From NCBI RefSeq assembly GCF_001570585.1, contig NZ_BBXF01000015.1, positions 1 to 61,783 on the forward strand: a DNA stretch of 61,783 bases, given 5' to 3'. The position numbers and the translations under genes are program-made. The notes under the pieces are model-generated. The model was not told the origin of the DNA and did no database searches. It worked only from the letters and a program-made list of their open reading frames with translations. The stretch comes from Herbidospora daliensis. GTDB lineage: Bacteria > Actinomycetota > Actinomycetes > Streptosporangiales > Streptosporangiaceae. Each line of letters begins with the position of its first letter. The stretch's first letter is position 1. Below are positions 27,635-36,071 of this stretch, piece by piece.

Positions 27635-29188
27635 TCAGACGGGCTGCCTGCGGCGCTCGTGCCGGCCGCCCCGGGGCTGCGGGGCCGCGCCGCCGCGCAG
27701 CGGCACCTCCTTGAGGAACAGCACCGCGACCACCCCGAGGACCGCCGCGGGCACGCCGACCAGGAACACGGTCTGCATCGCTTCGGTGTACGACTCCAGC
27801 ACCGCCTTCACCACCTGCGGCGGCAGCCCGTGGATGGCCTCGGGGGTGCCCAGCTGGGGCGCGGCGGCGACGCCGCCGAGACGGGCGGCCAGTTCGTCCT
27901 TGACCCGGTTGGTGAGGATCGCGCCGAACGCCGCGACGCCGACCGCGCCGCCCAGGCTGCGGAAGAACGTGACGCCGGAGGTGCTGACCGCCATGTCCTG
28001 CCGGGAGGCGGCGTTCTGCGCGGCCAGGACGAGCATCTGCATCGTCATGCCGAGCCCCGCGCCCATGATCGTGATGTACGCCCCGATCTCCACCGGCGTG
28101 GAGTCGACGTGCAGCCCCGACAGCAGGAACAGCCCGATCGCGACCAGCACCAGCCCGACCGCCGGGAACGCCTTCCACCGCCCGGTCGTCGAGGCGATCC
28201 GGCCCGAGACGATCGAGCTGAGGAACAGCCCGATCACCATCGGCAGGGTCATCAGGCCCGACTCGGTGGGCGACATGCCCTTCACGATCTGGAGGTACTG
28301 CGGCAGGTAGATCATCGCGCCGAACAGGGCGACGCCGACCAGCAGCGAGGCGACGCTGGCCAGCACGAACGTGCGGTCGCGGAACAGCCGGGGCGGCAGG
28401 ATCGGCGAGGCCGCCGCCCGCTCGGCCACGACGGCCGCCGCGACCAGGACGACGGTGACCGCGCCCAGGACGTACGTCCACACCGAGTTCCACTCGAACT
28501 CGTGGCCGCCGAACGACAGCAGCAGCATGAGGGCGGTCGCGCCGCCGGTCAGCGTGGTCGCGCCCCACCAGTCGATGCGGGCGTCGCGGCTCTCGTGGTC
28601 GAACCGGAGCACCCGCTGGACCACCGCGAACGCGACGACCGCGAGCGGCACGCAGACGTAGAAGCACCAGCGCCAGCCGAGCCACTCGGTGTCGACGATG
28701 AACCCGCCGAGCAGCGGCCCGGCGACGGTCGACAGGCCGAACACCGCGCCGACGTAGCCGGAGTAACGCCCCCGCTCCCGGGGCGGCACGATGTCGCCCA
28801 GGATGACCTGGGTGAGGGCCGACAGGCCGCCCGTACCGAGGCCCTGGACCGCGCGGGCCGCGATGAGCATGCCGATGTTCTGCGACAGGCCCGCCACCAC
28901 CGAGGCGGCCACGAACAGGCCGAGGGCGATCTGGAAGAGGCGCTTGCGGCCGAAGATGTCGGACAGCTTGCCCCAGAGAGGGGTGGAGACGGTCATCGTG
29001 AGGAGGGTCGCGCTGGCCACCCAGGACAGCTGCTCCTGGCCGCCCAGGTCGCCGACGATCGTGGGGAGGGCGGTGCCGACGACCGACGTGGAGAGCATCG
29101 ACGTCATGAGGGCGAGCAGGAGGCCGGAGAGGATCTCCAGGATCTGGCGATGGCTGTAGGTGCGTTGTGGTGCGTCCAAGAGAGTCAA
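27635..29188 (-). CDS. MFS drug efflux transporter (DHA2, 14-TM)
   Basis: 517-residue proton-driven exporter of the EmrB/QacA type. About 14 hydrophobic helices are visible, with the motif-A loop LWGKLSDIFGRKRLFQ and the antiporter motif C region YSGYVGAVFGLSTVAGPLLG. The C-terminal tail is Arg/Gly-rich and cytoplasmic. The start is set at TTG 29188, 8 nt after a GGGGGGA site, because the longer frame (to 29254) would begin inside the gene's own -35 box. It is divergent from a TetR repressor that probably controls it in response to a transported drug. Confidence 0.9.
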   Translation of the reverse strand: MTLLDAPQRTYSHRQILEILSGLLLALMTSMLSTSVVGTALPTIVGDLGGQEQLSWVASATLLTMTVSTPLWGKLSDIFGRKRLFQIALGLFVAASVVAGLSQNIGMLIAARAVQGLGTGGLSALTQVILGDIVPPRERGRYSGYVGAVFGLSTVAGPLLGGFIVDTEWLGWRWCFYVCVPLAVVAFAVVQRVLRFDHESRDARIDWWGATTLTGGATALMLLLSFGGHEFEWNSVWTYVLGAVTVVLVAAAVVAERAAASPILPPRLFRDRTFVLASVASLLVGVALFGAMIYLPQYLQIVKGMSPTESGLMTLPMVIGLFLSSIVSGRIASTTGRWKAFPAVGLVLVAIGLFLLSGLHVDSTPVEIGAYITIMGAGLGMTMQMLVLAAQNAASRQDMAVSTSGVTFFRSLGGAVGVAAFGAILTNRVKDELAARLGGVAAAPQLGTPEAIHGLPPQVVKAVLESYTEAMQTVFLVGVPAAVLGVVAVLFLKEVPLRGGAAPQPRGGRHERRRQPV

Positions 29189-29225
29189 AGCCGGCGTCCC
29201 CCCGTGTAAAGAATGCTCCTCAACA

Positions 29226-29267
29226 GAGTTAGTAGACGCTTGTTTACTTGTCAAACGCAGCTAATAT
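29226..29267. promoter_or_regulatory. Divergent MFS/tetR promoters with shared TetR operator
   Basis: The MFS promoter on the minus strand has TTGACA (29254-29249), 17 nt, TAACTC (29231-29226). The tetR promoter on the plus strand has TTGTTT (29240-29245), 16 nt, TAATAT (29262-29267), then 7 nt to the GTG. A near-perfect dyad AGTAGAC-GCTT-GTTTACT (29231-29248) fills the MFS spacer and covers the tetR -35. One dimer pair bound here would shut both promoters. Confidence 0.7.
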
Positions 29268-29274
29268 TCGTCAG

Positions 29275-29823
29275 GTGACGAGAGATCGGGAGGCGACCAG
29301 CCGGCGGATCCTGGAGGCGGCCCGCGACCTGTTCGCCGCCGACGGCTACGACCAGGTGACGATGCGCATGATCGCCGCCGAGGCCGGGGCCAACGTGGCC
29401 CTCGTCAACCGTTACTTCGGCACCAAGGCCGCCCTCTTCGCCGAGGCCCTGGCGACCGGCTCGACGATCGAGTCGGTGATCGCCGGCGACCCGGCGGGCC
29501 TGGCCGGCCGCCTGGCCCACCGCCTGGCGGTCAGGCTGCAGAGCGGCGCGACCGAACCGGTGACCCGCATGGTCGACCGCGCCGGCACCAGCCCCGAGAT
29601 CCAGGCGATCCTGCACACCCACGTCGAGGCGACCGTGGTGAAACGCATCGCCGCCCAGCTCGACGGCCCCCACCCGGAACAGCGCGCCCTGCTGGCCGCC
29701 ACGATGATCCTGGGAACGGGCTCGGTACGCCGCCTCTTCGGCCCGGGCGTGATCGAGGCGGTCGACGCCGAAGAGGTCGAGGCGCGCCTGCGCGCGATGT
29801 TCGAGATCTGCCTGCGCCCCTAG
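29275..29823 (+). CDS. TetR-family transcriptional repressor
   Basis: 182-residue regulator. The N-terminal helix-turn-helix is typical: ATSRRILEAARDLFAADGYD, then MRMIAAEAGANVALVNRYF. The C-terminal ligand-binding domain is not assignable to a known ligand. It is divergent from the MFS pump and most likely represses it and itself through the dyad at 29231-29248. The GTG at 29275 has no ribosome-binding site; TAATAT lies 7 nt upstream, so translation is probably leaderless. An upstream in-frame start at 29248 is rejected because it lies in the promoter. Confidence 0.92.
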   Translation: MTRDREATSRRILEAARDLFAADGYDQVTMRMIAAEAGANVALVNRYFGTKAALFAEALATGSTIESVIAGDPAGLAGRLAHRLAVRLQSGATEPVTRMVDRAGTSPEIQAILHTHVEATVVKRIAAQLDGPHPEQRALLAATMILGTGSVRRLFGPGVIEAVDAEEVEARLRAMFEICLRP

Positions 29824-29827
29824 AGGC

Positions 29828-30355
29828 TCACCACTCCTGCATCAGTTCCCAGAACGACCGCGCTCTGACGGCCCCCGGCAACCAGGGCGCGAGATACCAG
29901 GCCTCCCACTCCCCCTCAGGGGTGACGACCTCGGGGTTGAGCAGGTACACGCCGTCGTCGTGGTGGCCGACGAGAAGGGTGTGCGGCACGTATTCGCCGC
30001 GCACGAAACCGTTCTGCTCCGGCCCGTAGTCGAAATAGAGGTCGTCGGGCACGCTCGGAACCTGGTCGCCCTCCTGCGGGCCCCAGATCCGGGCCAACTC
30101 GGGTTCCAGATCGCGCAGCCAGCCGACCTCGGCCGAACCCAGGACGTTCTCCTCCGGACCGAAGTCCCAGCCGTCAGAGAACCTCAGGAAATCTCGATAG
30201 GTCGGCGGCAACACCCTGCCGAGCCGCTCCTCGACGAGCCGCAACTCCGGGTCACCGGCCCCCGGGCGAAGGCCGGTGAACCACGGACCGTCATACGACT
30301 CGGGCCTCGGCCCCGCCTCGGGGAAGCGGTCGGACCACGCATACAGGGAACCCAT
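29828..30355 (-). CDS. SMI1/KNR4 (SUKH) family protein
   Basis: 175-residue cytoplasmic protein with the SUKH core: ERLGRVLPPTYRDFLRFSDG near residues 43-62 and the following GWDFGPEENVLGS. Bacterial SUKH proteins often act as immunity proteins for polymorphic toxins, but many occur as single housekeeping genes of unknown role. No toxin gene is adjacent. It is convergent with tetR (4 bp apart). TAGGGT lies 8 nt before the ATG, suggesting a near-leaderless transcript. Confidence 0.85.
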   Translation of the reverse strand: MGSLYAWSDRFPEAGPRPESYDGPWFTGLRPGAGDPELRLVEERLGRVLPPTYRDFLRFSDGWDFGPEENVLGSAEVGWLRDLEPELARIWGPQEGDQVPSVPDDLYFDYGPEQNGFVRGEYVPHTLLVGHHDDGVYLLNPEVVTPEGEWEAWYLAPWLPGAVRARSFWELMQEW

Positions 30356-30388
30356 GGTCGGCGACCCTAGACAGGGTCACCGACATTC

Positions 30389-31423
30389 TCAGCCCGCGAG
30401 TTCCTTGACCTTCTCGATCAGGCGGACGCGGTCTTCGTGGGTGGCGCCGACCGGGGTCACGTTGATCGTGGTGACGCCGCTCTCCTTCATGGCGGCCAGG
30501 CGGTCGCGGACGAAGCCCTCGCTGCCGATCAGGGACATCTTCTCCAGCAGCTCGTGGGGCACCTTGGCGGCGGCCTCGTCCTTCTTGCCGGCCAGGTAGA
30601 GGTCCTGGATCTCGGCCGCCTCCCGCTCGTAGCCGTAGCGGACGGCGAGGTCGTTGTAGAAGTTCTTGCCCTTCGCGCCCATGCCGCCGATGTAGAGCGC
30701 GGCCATCGGGCGGCCGAACTCCAGGAAGCCCGCCACGTCGTCGCCGATGGCCAGGTGGGCGGTGGCGATGACGTCCAGGCCGCCGAGTTCGGGGTCGCGT
30801 TTGGCCGCGCCGGCCGCGAGGGACGGGCCCCACACGTCGGCGGCCTTCTCCGGCATGTAGAAGATGGGCAGCCAGCCCTCGGCCAGTTCGGCGGCCAGTT
30901 CGACGTTCTTGGGGCCGATGGCGGCCACCACGATCGGGATGCGCTCGCGGACCGGGGCGTTGATCAGCTTCAGCGGCTTGCCGAGGCCGGTGCCGCCCTG
31001 GAGGGGCATCGTGTAGTGCTTGCCCTGGTATTCGAGGCGTTCGCGCTTCCACACCTTGCGGGCGATCTCGATGACCTCGCGGGTGCGGCCCAGCGGGGCC
31101 GAGTAGGGCACGCCGTGGAAGCCCTCGATCACCTGCGGGCCCGACGCGCCGAGGCCCAGGGTGAAGCGGCCGTCGGAGACGTAGTCGAGGCCGGCGGCGG
31201 TCATGGCCAGCAGGGCGGGGGTGCGGGAGTAGACCGGGAGGATGCCGGAGGCGATCTCCAGGCGCTCGGTCCGGGCGGCGATGTAGCCCATCTGGCTGAC
31301 GGCGTCGAAGCTGTAGGCCTCGGCGACGAACACGATGTCGAGGCCGGCCTTCTCGTAGTCGGCCAGTTCGGCGACGGTCTCCTTGAAACCGCCGGAATAG
31401 CTCAGGGCCATCCCGATCCGCAT
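30389..31423 (-). CDS. LLM-class F420-dependent oxidoreductase
   Basis: 344-residue luciferase-like TIM-barrel protein. The N-terminus MRIGMALSYSGGFKETVAEL and the motif VSDGRFTLGLGASGPQVIEG fit the actinobacterial F420-using branch. The specific substrate is not deducible. The ATG at 31423 is preceded by AGGAGG at 5-nt spacing, a strong ribosome-binding site. It is divergent from the EEP gene. Confidence 0.88.
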   Translation of the reverse strand: MRIGMALSYSGGFKETVAELADYEKAGLDIVFVAEAYSFDAVSQMGYIAARTERLEIASGILPVYSRTPALLAMTAAGLDYVSDGRFTLGLGASGPQVIEGFHGVPYSAPLGRTREVIEIARKVWKRERLEYQGKHYTMPLQGGTGLGKPLKLINAPVRERIPIVVAAIGPKNVELAAELAEGWLPIFYMPEKAADVWGPSLAAGAAKRDPELGGLDVIATAHLAIGDDVAGFLEFGRPMAALYIGGMGAKGKNFYNDLAVRYGYEREAAEIQDLYLAGKKDEAAAKVPHELLEKMSLIGSEGFVRDRLAAMKESGVTTINVTPVGATHEDRVRLIEKVKELAG

Positions 31424-31534
31424 AGATCCTCCTGGACCGAATGTTGTTCCGGTAGTACGGGATTCCGAGGGTACATGTCGGCTCACGTCCTCCGTATCCG
31501 GGGAGCCGTACACTTTCGCGGCAGGGGAGGGATC

Positions 31535-32422
31535 TTGCTGGGTCGTGTGGTGTCGGTCGTCGCGGTGCTGCTCGCCGCGATCTTGGCCGGGCATTCGCTG
31601 CTGCCCGAACTGGGCGGGGTGACGCCGGTTCTCGAAAGCGTGCTGCCGTGGCTCGGGGTGGCGATCGTGCCGCTGGTGGCGCTGGCGGCGGTGGCCCGCT
31701 CGCGGGGGGCGGTCATCGCGTCGCTGGCCCCGGCCCTCGTGTGGGGCGTGATGTTCGGGCCGGGCGTGCTGCGGCAACCGCCCGGCGGGACCGCCGACTT
31801 CACGGTGGCGACGCTCAACGTCGGGGTGGCCAACGAACTGTCCGGCGAGGCCGTGCAGGCGGCGGCCGAGGGCCGCGACGTGGTCGCGGCGCAGGAGCTG
31901 ACCCCCGGCGGCCCGGCCGCCCGGCAGCTGAACCGCATCTACCCCTACCGCTTCCAGGTCGGCACGGTCGGGTTGTGGAGCAAGTACCGGCTCGACGGCG
32001 CGAAGCGCGTCGACGTCGGGCTCGGCTGGGCCAGGGCGCTGCGCGCCGTCGTCAAGGCCGAGAAAGGCGACGTGACCGTGTACGTCATGCACCTCGCCTC
32101 CGCCCGCCCCGGCGAGACCTCGTTCCGCGACAAGACGTTGAAAGAGGCCGGTGAGGTCATCGGCAAGGACAAGAGCCGCCGGCTGGTCCTGCTCGGCGAC
32201 CTGAACACCGCCACGACCGACCGCAACCGGGGTCACCTGGTGCCGCCGCTGCGCGACGCCCAGGAGGAGGCGGGCCAGGGCTTCGGCTTCACCTGGCCGT
32301 CGGGTTTCCCGATCACCCGCCCCGACCACATCCTCTACCGGGGCATGACGGCGACGCTGGCCGACGTCCGCGAGGCGGCCGGCAGCGACCACCGCGCGGC
32401 GGTCGCCGACCTCAGGTTCTAG
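31535..32422 (+). CDS. Membrane-anchored endonuclease/exonuclease/phosphatase (EEP) family protein
   Basis: 295-residue protein with about three N-terminal transmembrane helices (to about residue 75) and an extracytoplasmic EEP domain. Catalytic motifs are ATLNVGV, AAQELTPGG (Glu), VMHLASARP (His), LLGDLNTATTDR (Asp/Asn), RPDHILY and AGSDHRAAV (Asp-His). Substrates of the superfamily include nucleic acids and phosphoesters; none can be chosen here. The start is TTG 31535 after GGGGAGGG. The in-frame ATG 31475 is possible, but the 20 codons before 31535 have clearly lower GC3 than the gene body. Confidence 0.85.
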   Translation: MLGRVVSVVAVLLAAILAGHSLLPELGGVTPVLESVLPWLGVAIVPLVALAAVARSRGAVIASLAPALVWGVMFGPGVLRQPPGGTADFTVATLNVGVANELSGEAVQAAAEGRDVVAAQELTPGGPAARQLNRIYPYRFQVGTVGLWSKYRLDGAKRVDVGLGWARALRAVVKAEKGDVTVYVMHLASARPGETSFRDKTLKEAGEVIGKDKSRRLVLLGDLNTATTDRNRGHLVPPLRDAQEEAGQGFGFTWPSGFPITRPDHILYRGMTATLADVREAAGSDHRAAVADLRF

Positions 32423-32973
32423 CCCACCGGCAGGTCGCCCGGCTCGTCGAGGTCGGCGGGGTCGCCCGCGTCGTCGCAGGGCACCTCGGTCACCAGGCTC
32501 CGGTTCCGCTTCAGGTAGGGCCGGGCCCCGACGTCGCCCTCCAGTGAGGCGGCCACCGCGGCGAGGTGGTCGCGGCCGATCAGGACGGGGTTGCGCTGCG
32601 CTCCCCCGTAGGTGGCGACGGCCAGTTCCGCTCCCGCCTGGAAGGCGGCGATGAGGCGTTCGACCGCTTCGGGGCGGATGAGCGGCTGGTCGACCAGGGC
32701 GACCACCACGCCCGGCGCCTCGGGCGGCACCGCGGCCAGGCCGACCCGCAACGAGGAGCCCATCCCGGTCGCCCAGTCGGGGTTCAGGACCGTCACCGCG
32801 CCCCGCACCTGGGTACACGCCGCTCCCAGCACGACGACGACCGGATGGCAGCCGCCTTCTTCGAGCAGCCGCACCCCCCGGTCGACCAGGCGTTCGCCCT
32901 TGTATTCGACCAGGGCCTTCGGGCGGCCGAAGCGGCGGCCCGCGCCGGCGGCGAGCAGGACGCCGGCGATCAT
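32419..32973 (-). CDS. MobA-like NTP transferase (molybdenum cofactor nucleotidyltransferase)
   Basis: 184-residue nucleotidyltransferase of the MobA/MocA type. The N-terminal GTP/CTP-binding motif is LLAAGAGRRFGRPKALVEYK; later motifs are GMGSSLRVGL and VVALVDQPLI. It probably attaches CMP or GMP to molybdopterin for a xanthine dehydrogenase/CO dehydrogenase family enzyme. It overlaps the xdhC stop by 4 nt and is the last gene of the coxD-coxE-xdhC operon. Its TAG stop shares the CTAG at 32419-32422 with the convergent EEP gene. Confidence 0.88.
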   Translation of the reverse strand: MIAGVLLAAGAGRRFGRPKALVEYKGERLVDRGVRLLEEGGCHPVVVVLGAACTQVRGAVTVLNPDWATGMGSSLRVGLAAVPPEAPGVVVALVDQPLIRPEAVERLIAAFQAGAELAVATYGGAQRNPVLIGRDHLAAVAASLEGDVGARPYLKRNRSLVTEVPCDDAGDPADLDEPGDLPVG

Positions 32974-34073
32974 GCGAGGTCGCCGTGGATGCGGCCCTCG
33001 GTGGAGGTCAGCGGGCGGCCCGAGCCGCCCCAGCGCAGCTGGATGAGCTCGGCGGCGATCGAGACGGCCGTCTCCTCGGGGGTGCGGGCCCCCAGGTCGA
33101 GCCCGATCGGCGAGCGCAGCCGCGACAGCTCCACGTCGGTGAGGCCGATCTCGCGCAGCCGGGCCAAACGGTCGTCGTGGGTGCGGCGCGAGCCCATCGC
33201 GCCGACGTAGGCGGCGGGGGTGCGCAGCGCCACCTCCAGCAGCGGGACGTCGAACTTCGGGTCGTGGGTCAGCACGCAGATGACGGTGCGCTCGTCGACG
33301 GCCGCGTGGGACAGGTAGTCGTGGGGCCACTTCACCACGACCTCGTCGGCGTCGGGGAAGCGCTTGGAGGTGGCGAACACCGGCCGGGCGTCGCAGACGA
33401 CCACGTGGTAGCCGAGGAACTTGCCCACCCGGGCCACCGCCGCCGCGAAGTCGATCGCGCCGAACACCAGCATCCTGGGCGGCGGCGCGAACGACTGCAC
33501 GAACACCTGGAGGTCGTCGAGGCGGCGTTCGCCGCTGCGGCCGTAGCGCCGGACGCCGGTCGTGCCCTGGGCCAGCATGCCCCGGGCGTCGTCGTCGACG
33601 GCGGCGTCGAGCCGGGGCGAGCCGAGCGTGCCCGACACGCGGTCGTCCCATACGACCCGCCGCGCGCCGATCTTGCCGGGGCCCGACAGTATGGTCGCCA
33701 CCGCCACCGGGACCCGCTTCTCGATCGAGGCCGCGATCTCGCCCAGCTCGGGGTAGGCGTCTCGGGAGACCGGCTCGACGAAGACGTCGATGATGCCCCC
33801 GCAGGTCAGGCCGACGGCGAAGGCGTCGTCGTCGCTCACCCCGTACCGCTGCAGGACGGGTTTCCCCGAGGCGACGACCTCCTGGGCCAGTTCGTAGACG
33901 GCACCCTCAACGCAGCCGCCCGACACGCTGCCGACCGCCTCCTCGCCCAAAACGGCCATGGCCGCGCCGGGCTGGCGGGGCGCGCTGCGGAAGGTGCCGA
34001 CGACCGTGGCGAGGCCGAACACGCCCCGGTCGGCCGTCCACCAGCGGTTGACCTGCGAAAGGATGTCACGCAT
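32970..34073 (-). CDS. XdhC/CoxF-family molybdenum hydroxylase maturation protein
   Basis: 367-residue protein that, in its family, binds sulfurated molybdenum cofactor and delivers it to xanthine dehydrogenase or CO dehydrogenase. The N-terminal domain shows GSVSGGCVEGAVYELA, with a conserved Cys, and GLTCGGIIDVFVEP. The C-terminal Rossmann domain has MLVFGAIDFAAAVARVG and AYVGAMGSRRTHDDRLARL. It overlaps coxE by 8 nt upstream and the mobA-like gene by 4 nt downstream. Confidence 0.93.
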   Translation of the reverse strand: MRDILSQVNRWWTADRGVFGLATVVGTFRSAPRQPGAAMAVLGEEAVGSVSGGCVEGAVYELAQEVVASGKPVLQRYGVSDDDAFAVGLTCGGIIDVFVEPVSRDAYPELGEIAASIEKRVPVAVATILSGPGKIGARRVVWDDRVSGTLGSPRLDAAVDDDARGMLAQGTTGVRRYGRSGERRLDDLQVFVQSFAPPPRMLVFGAIDFAAAVARVGKFLGYHVVVCDARPVFATSKRFPDADEVVVKWPHDYLSHAAVDERTVICVLTHDPKFDVPLLEVALRTPAAYVGAMGSRRTHDDRLARLREIGLTDVELSRLRSPIGLDLGARTPEETAVSIAAELIQLRWGGSGRPLTSTEGRIHGDLA

Positions 34074-35157
34074 GCCCGGCTCTCCTTCCCGCGAGGAGCC
34101 CGGCCAGCTCCTCGTAGGCGGCCAGGCTGTGCCCGGCCACCAAGTCGTCGACGTGGGGCAGCGCCGCCCGCATCCCCCCGGTCAGCGGGCGGTACGCCGG
34201 GTCCCCCTTATGGGGGTTAACCCAGATGACCCGGTGGGCCATCCGGCCCAGCCGCGCCATCTGGGCGCCGAGCAGGGACGGATCACCACGTTCCCACCCG
34301 TCGGAGGCGATCACCACGATCGCGCCCCGCGCGTCGGGGCCTTTCAGGAACTCCCGCAGTTCCTCGCCCAGGCGGGTGCCGCCGCTCCAGTCGGGGATGG
34401 CGGCCGAGACCTGGTCCATGGCGCGAGCGGCGTCCCGGACGCGCAGCTCGGCGGTGAGCCGGGTCAGCCGGGTGCCTGCGGAGAAGACCTCGGTGGCGCG
34501 GGGCGCCGACCGGACCACCGCGTGGGCCAGCCGCAGCAGGGTGTCGGCGTACGCCCGCATCGAGCCGCTCACGTCGATCAGCAGCACCACCCGGCGGGGT
34601 TTGCGCCGCCGGTCGCGGAACCGGAGCCGGGCCGGTTCGCCGCCGCGCCGCATGGCCTCCCTGACCGTGCGGCGGGGGTCGAGGGAGCCGTGCCTGGCGG
34701 GGGCCAGGCGGCGGGAGAGCCGCGTCTCGCGGGCGGTCCGCAGGAGGGCGAGCAGGCGGTTGATCTCGGCCCGTTCCTCGGGGGTGAGCGTGGCGACGTC
34801 GCGGGAGCGGAGGATCTCCAGAACACTGGCGGTGGCGGCGGTGGTCTTCTCCCCCGCGCCCTCCTCCTCGCCGCCGCCGGGCCACGCGGTGTAGCGGGTG
34901 ACCGTGACCGCCGGCCTCAGGGGCCTCGGCGCGTCGCGGCCGTCGAAATAGGCGGTGAAACAGCGGTCGTATCTCGGGAGGTCGTCGGGGCCGGAACAAA
35001 GGGTGAGGCGGCCGGCCCAATATACGTCGTGCCGCTTGCCGACGTTCAAATTCTCCAGGGCTTCGAGAAATCCCCGGGTCCGCTCATGGTCGGCCGCCAC
35101 TCCGGCGGCCCTGAGTGTACGGACGAATCCCGCCATCACCGAAACGACGTCAGACAT
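34066..35157 (-). CDS. CoxE-like VWA domain protein
   Basis: 363-residue protein with a helical N-terminal region, a basic central segment and a C-terminal von Willebrand A domain. The MIDAS motif is VVLLIDVSGSMRAYAD, with a downstream VIASDGWERGDPSLLG. In carboxydotrophs CoxE acts with the AAA+ protein CoxD to build the [CuSMoO2] centre of CO dehydrogenase. Here the same pair is encoded with xdhC and a mobA-like gene, so it probably serves a molybdenum hydroxylase. It overlaps coxD by 8 nt. Confidence 0.9.
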   Translation of the reverse strand: MSDVVSVMAGFVRTLRAAGVAADHERTRGFLEALENLNVGKRHDVYWAGRLTLCSGPDDLPRYDRCFTAYFDGRDAPRPLRPAVTVTRYTAWPGGGEEEGAGEKTTAATASVLEILRSRDVATLTPEERAEINRLLALLRTARETRLSRRLAPARHGSLDPRRTVREAMRRGGEPARLRFRDRRRKPRRVVLLIDVSGSMRAYADTLLRLAHAVVRSAPRATEVFSAGTRLTRLTAELRVRDAARAMDQVSAAIPDWSGGTRLGEELREFLKGPDARGAIVVIASDGWERGDPSLLGAQMARLGRMAHRVIWVNPHKGDPAYRPLTGGMRAALPHVDDLVAGHSLAAYEELAGLLAGRRAGHA

Positions 35158-36013
35158 CGAGAAGGCCGTTCTGAATGGCGGCCTGCTGGTCTTCGCGGTG
35201 TTTCAGCGCGGCCCCCAGCGTGACCGCCGCGAGCGCCGGGTCGAGCCGGTCGGCGCCCAGGGTCAGCAGGGCCTCGGCCCAGTCGATCGTCTCGGCGATT
35301 CCCGGAGGTTTCAGCAGGTCGGCGGCCCTCAGCCGGGCCGCGGCGCGGGCGACCTGCTCCGCGAGGGCGGTCGTACAGGAGGGCAGGCGGCGGCGCAGGA
35401 TGGCGACCTCGCGGTCGAATCCCGGGTGGTCGAGCCAGTGGTAGAGGCAGCGCCTTTTCAGGGCGTCGTGGACTTCGCGGGTGCGGTTGGAGGTCAATAC
35501 GACCAGCGGCGGTGAAGAAGCGCGGATGGTGCCGAGTTCCGGAATGGAGATGGTGAAATCCGAAAGCACTTCGAGGAGGAACGCCTCGAATTCGTCGTCG
35601 GCCCGGTCGATCTCGTCCACGAGAAGGACGGCGGGCTGCGTCTCGATCGCCTGGAGCAATGGCCGGGCGATGAGGAAACGGCGGTCGTAGATCTCGCCTT
35701 CGAGGGCTTTCAGGTCGGTCACGCCGGCGGCTTCGGCGGCTTTGAGGTGCAGCAGCTGGCGGGCGAAGTCCCAGTCGTAGAGGGCCTGGGCGGCGTCCAG
35801 GCCCTCGTAGCACTGCAGGCGGATGAGCGGCGCGCCGAGGAGGGCGGCGAGGGTCTTGGCGAGCTCGGTCTTGCCGACTCCGGCCTCCCCTTCGAGGAAC
35901 AGCGGGCGGCCCATGCGCAGGGCCAGGTAGGCGGCGGTCGCCAGGCCCGGCCCGGCCAGGTAGTCGCGCTGTTCGAGGAGGTCCCGCAGGGTCTCCGGGG
36001 AGTCGATTTCCAC
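35150..36013 (-). CDS. CoxD-like MoxR AAA+ ATPase
   Basis: 287-residue AAA+ ATPase: Walker A FLEGEAGVGKTELAKTLA, the characteristic YEGLDAAQALYDWDFARQ, Walker B AVLLVDEIDRADDEFEAFL and LKRRCLYHWLDHPGF. These are features of the CoxD branch of MoxR proteins, different from the moxR at 16527. It probably works with the VWA protein encoded immediately downstream. The GTG at 36013 follows TAGCCT by 6 nt, predicting a leaderless mRNA. Confidence 0.9.
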   Translation of the reverse strand: MEIDSPETLRDLLEQRDYLAGPGLATAAYLALRMGRPLFLEGEAGVGKTELAKTLAALLGAPLIRLQCYEGLDAAQALYDWDFARQLLHLKAAEAAGVTDLKALEGEIYDRRFLIARPLLQAIETQPAVLLVDEIDRADDEFEAFLLEVLSDFTISIPELGTIRASSPPLVVLTSNRTREVHDALKRRCLYHWLDHPGFDREVAILRRRLPSCTTALAEQVARAAARLRAADLLKPPGIAETIDWAEALLTLGADRLDPALAAVTLGAALKHREDQQAAIQNGLLDV

Positions 36014-36071
36014 CCGTCCAGGCTACTTCGGAGGGTGATCACGCGGCGACGGCCCTTGGTAGGTTCGCCGG
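36014..36071. promoter_or_regulatory. Divergent leaderless promoter pair (coxD / HD-domain gene)
   Basis: The whole 58-bp gap separates two start codons. Minus strand: TAGCCT (36025-36020), 6 nt, GTG 36013. Plus strand: TAGGTT (36060-36065), 6 nt, GTG 36072. Neither gene has a ribosome-binding site. The two promoters overlap in their -35 regions, so firing of one may interfere with the other. Confidence 0.55.

Noticed and set aside
29189-29254. Extended N-terminus of the MFS pump
   Set aside because: The extension starts with TTGACA, which is the pump's own -35 box, and covers the TetR operator.
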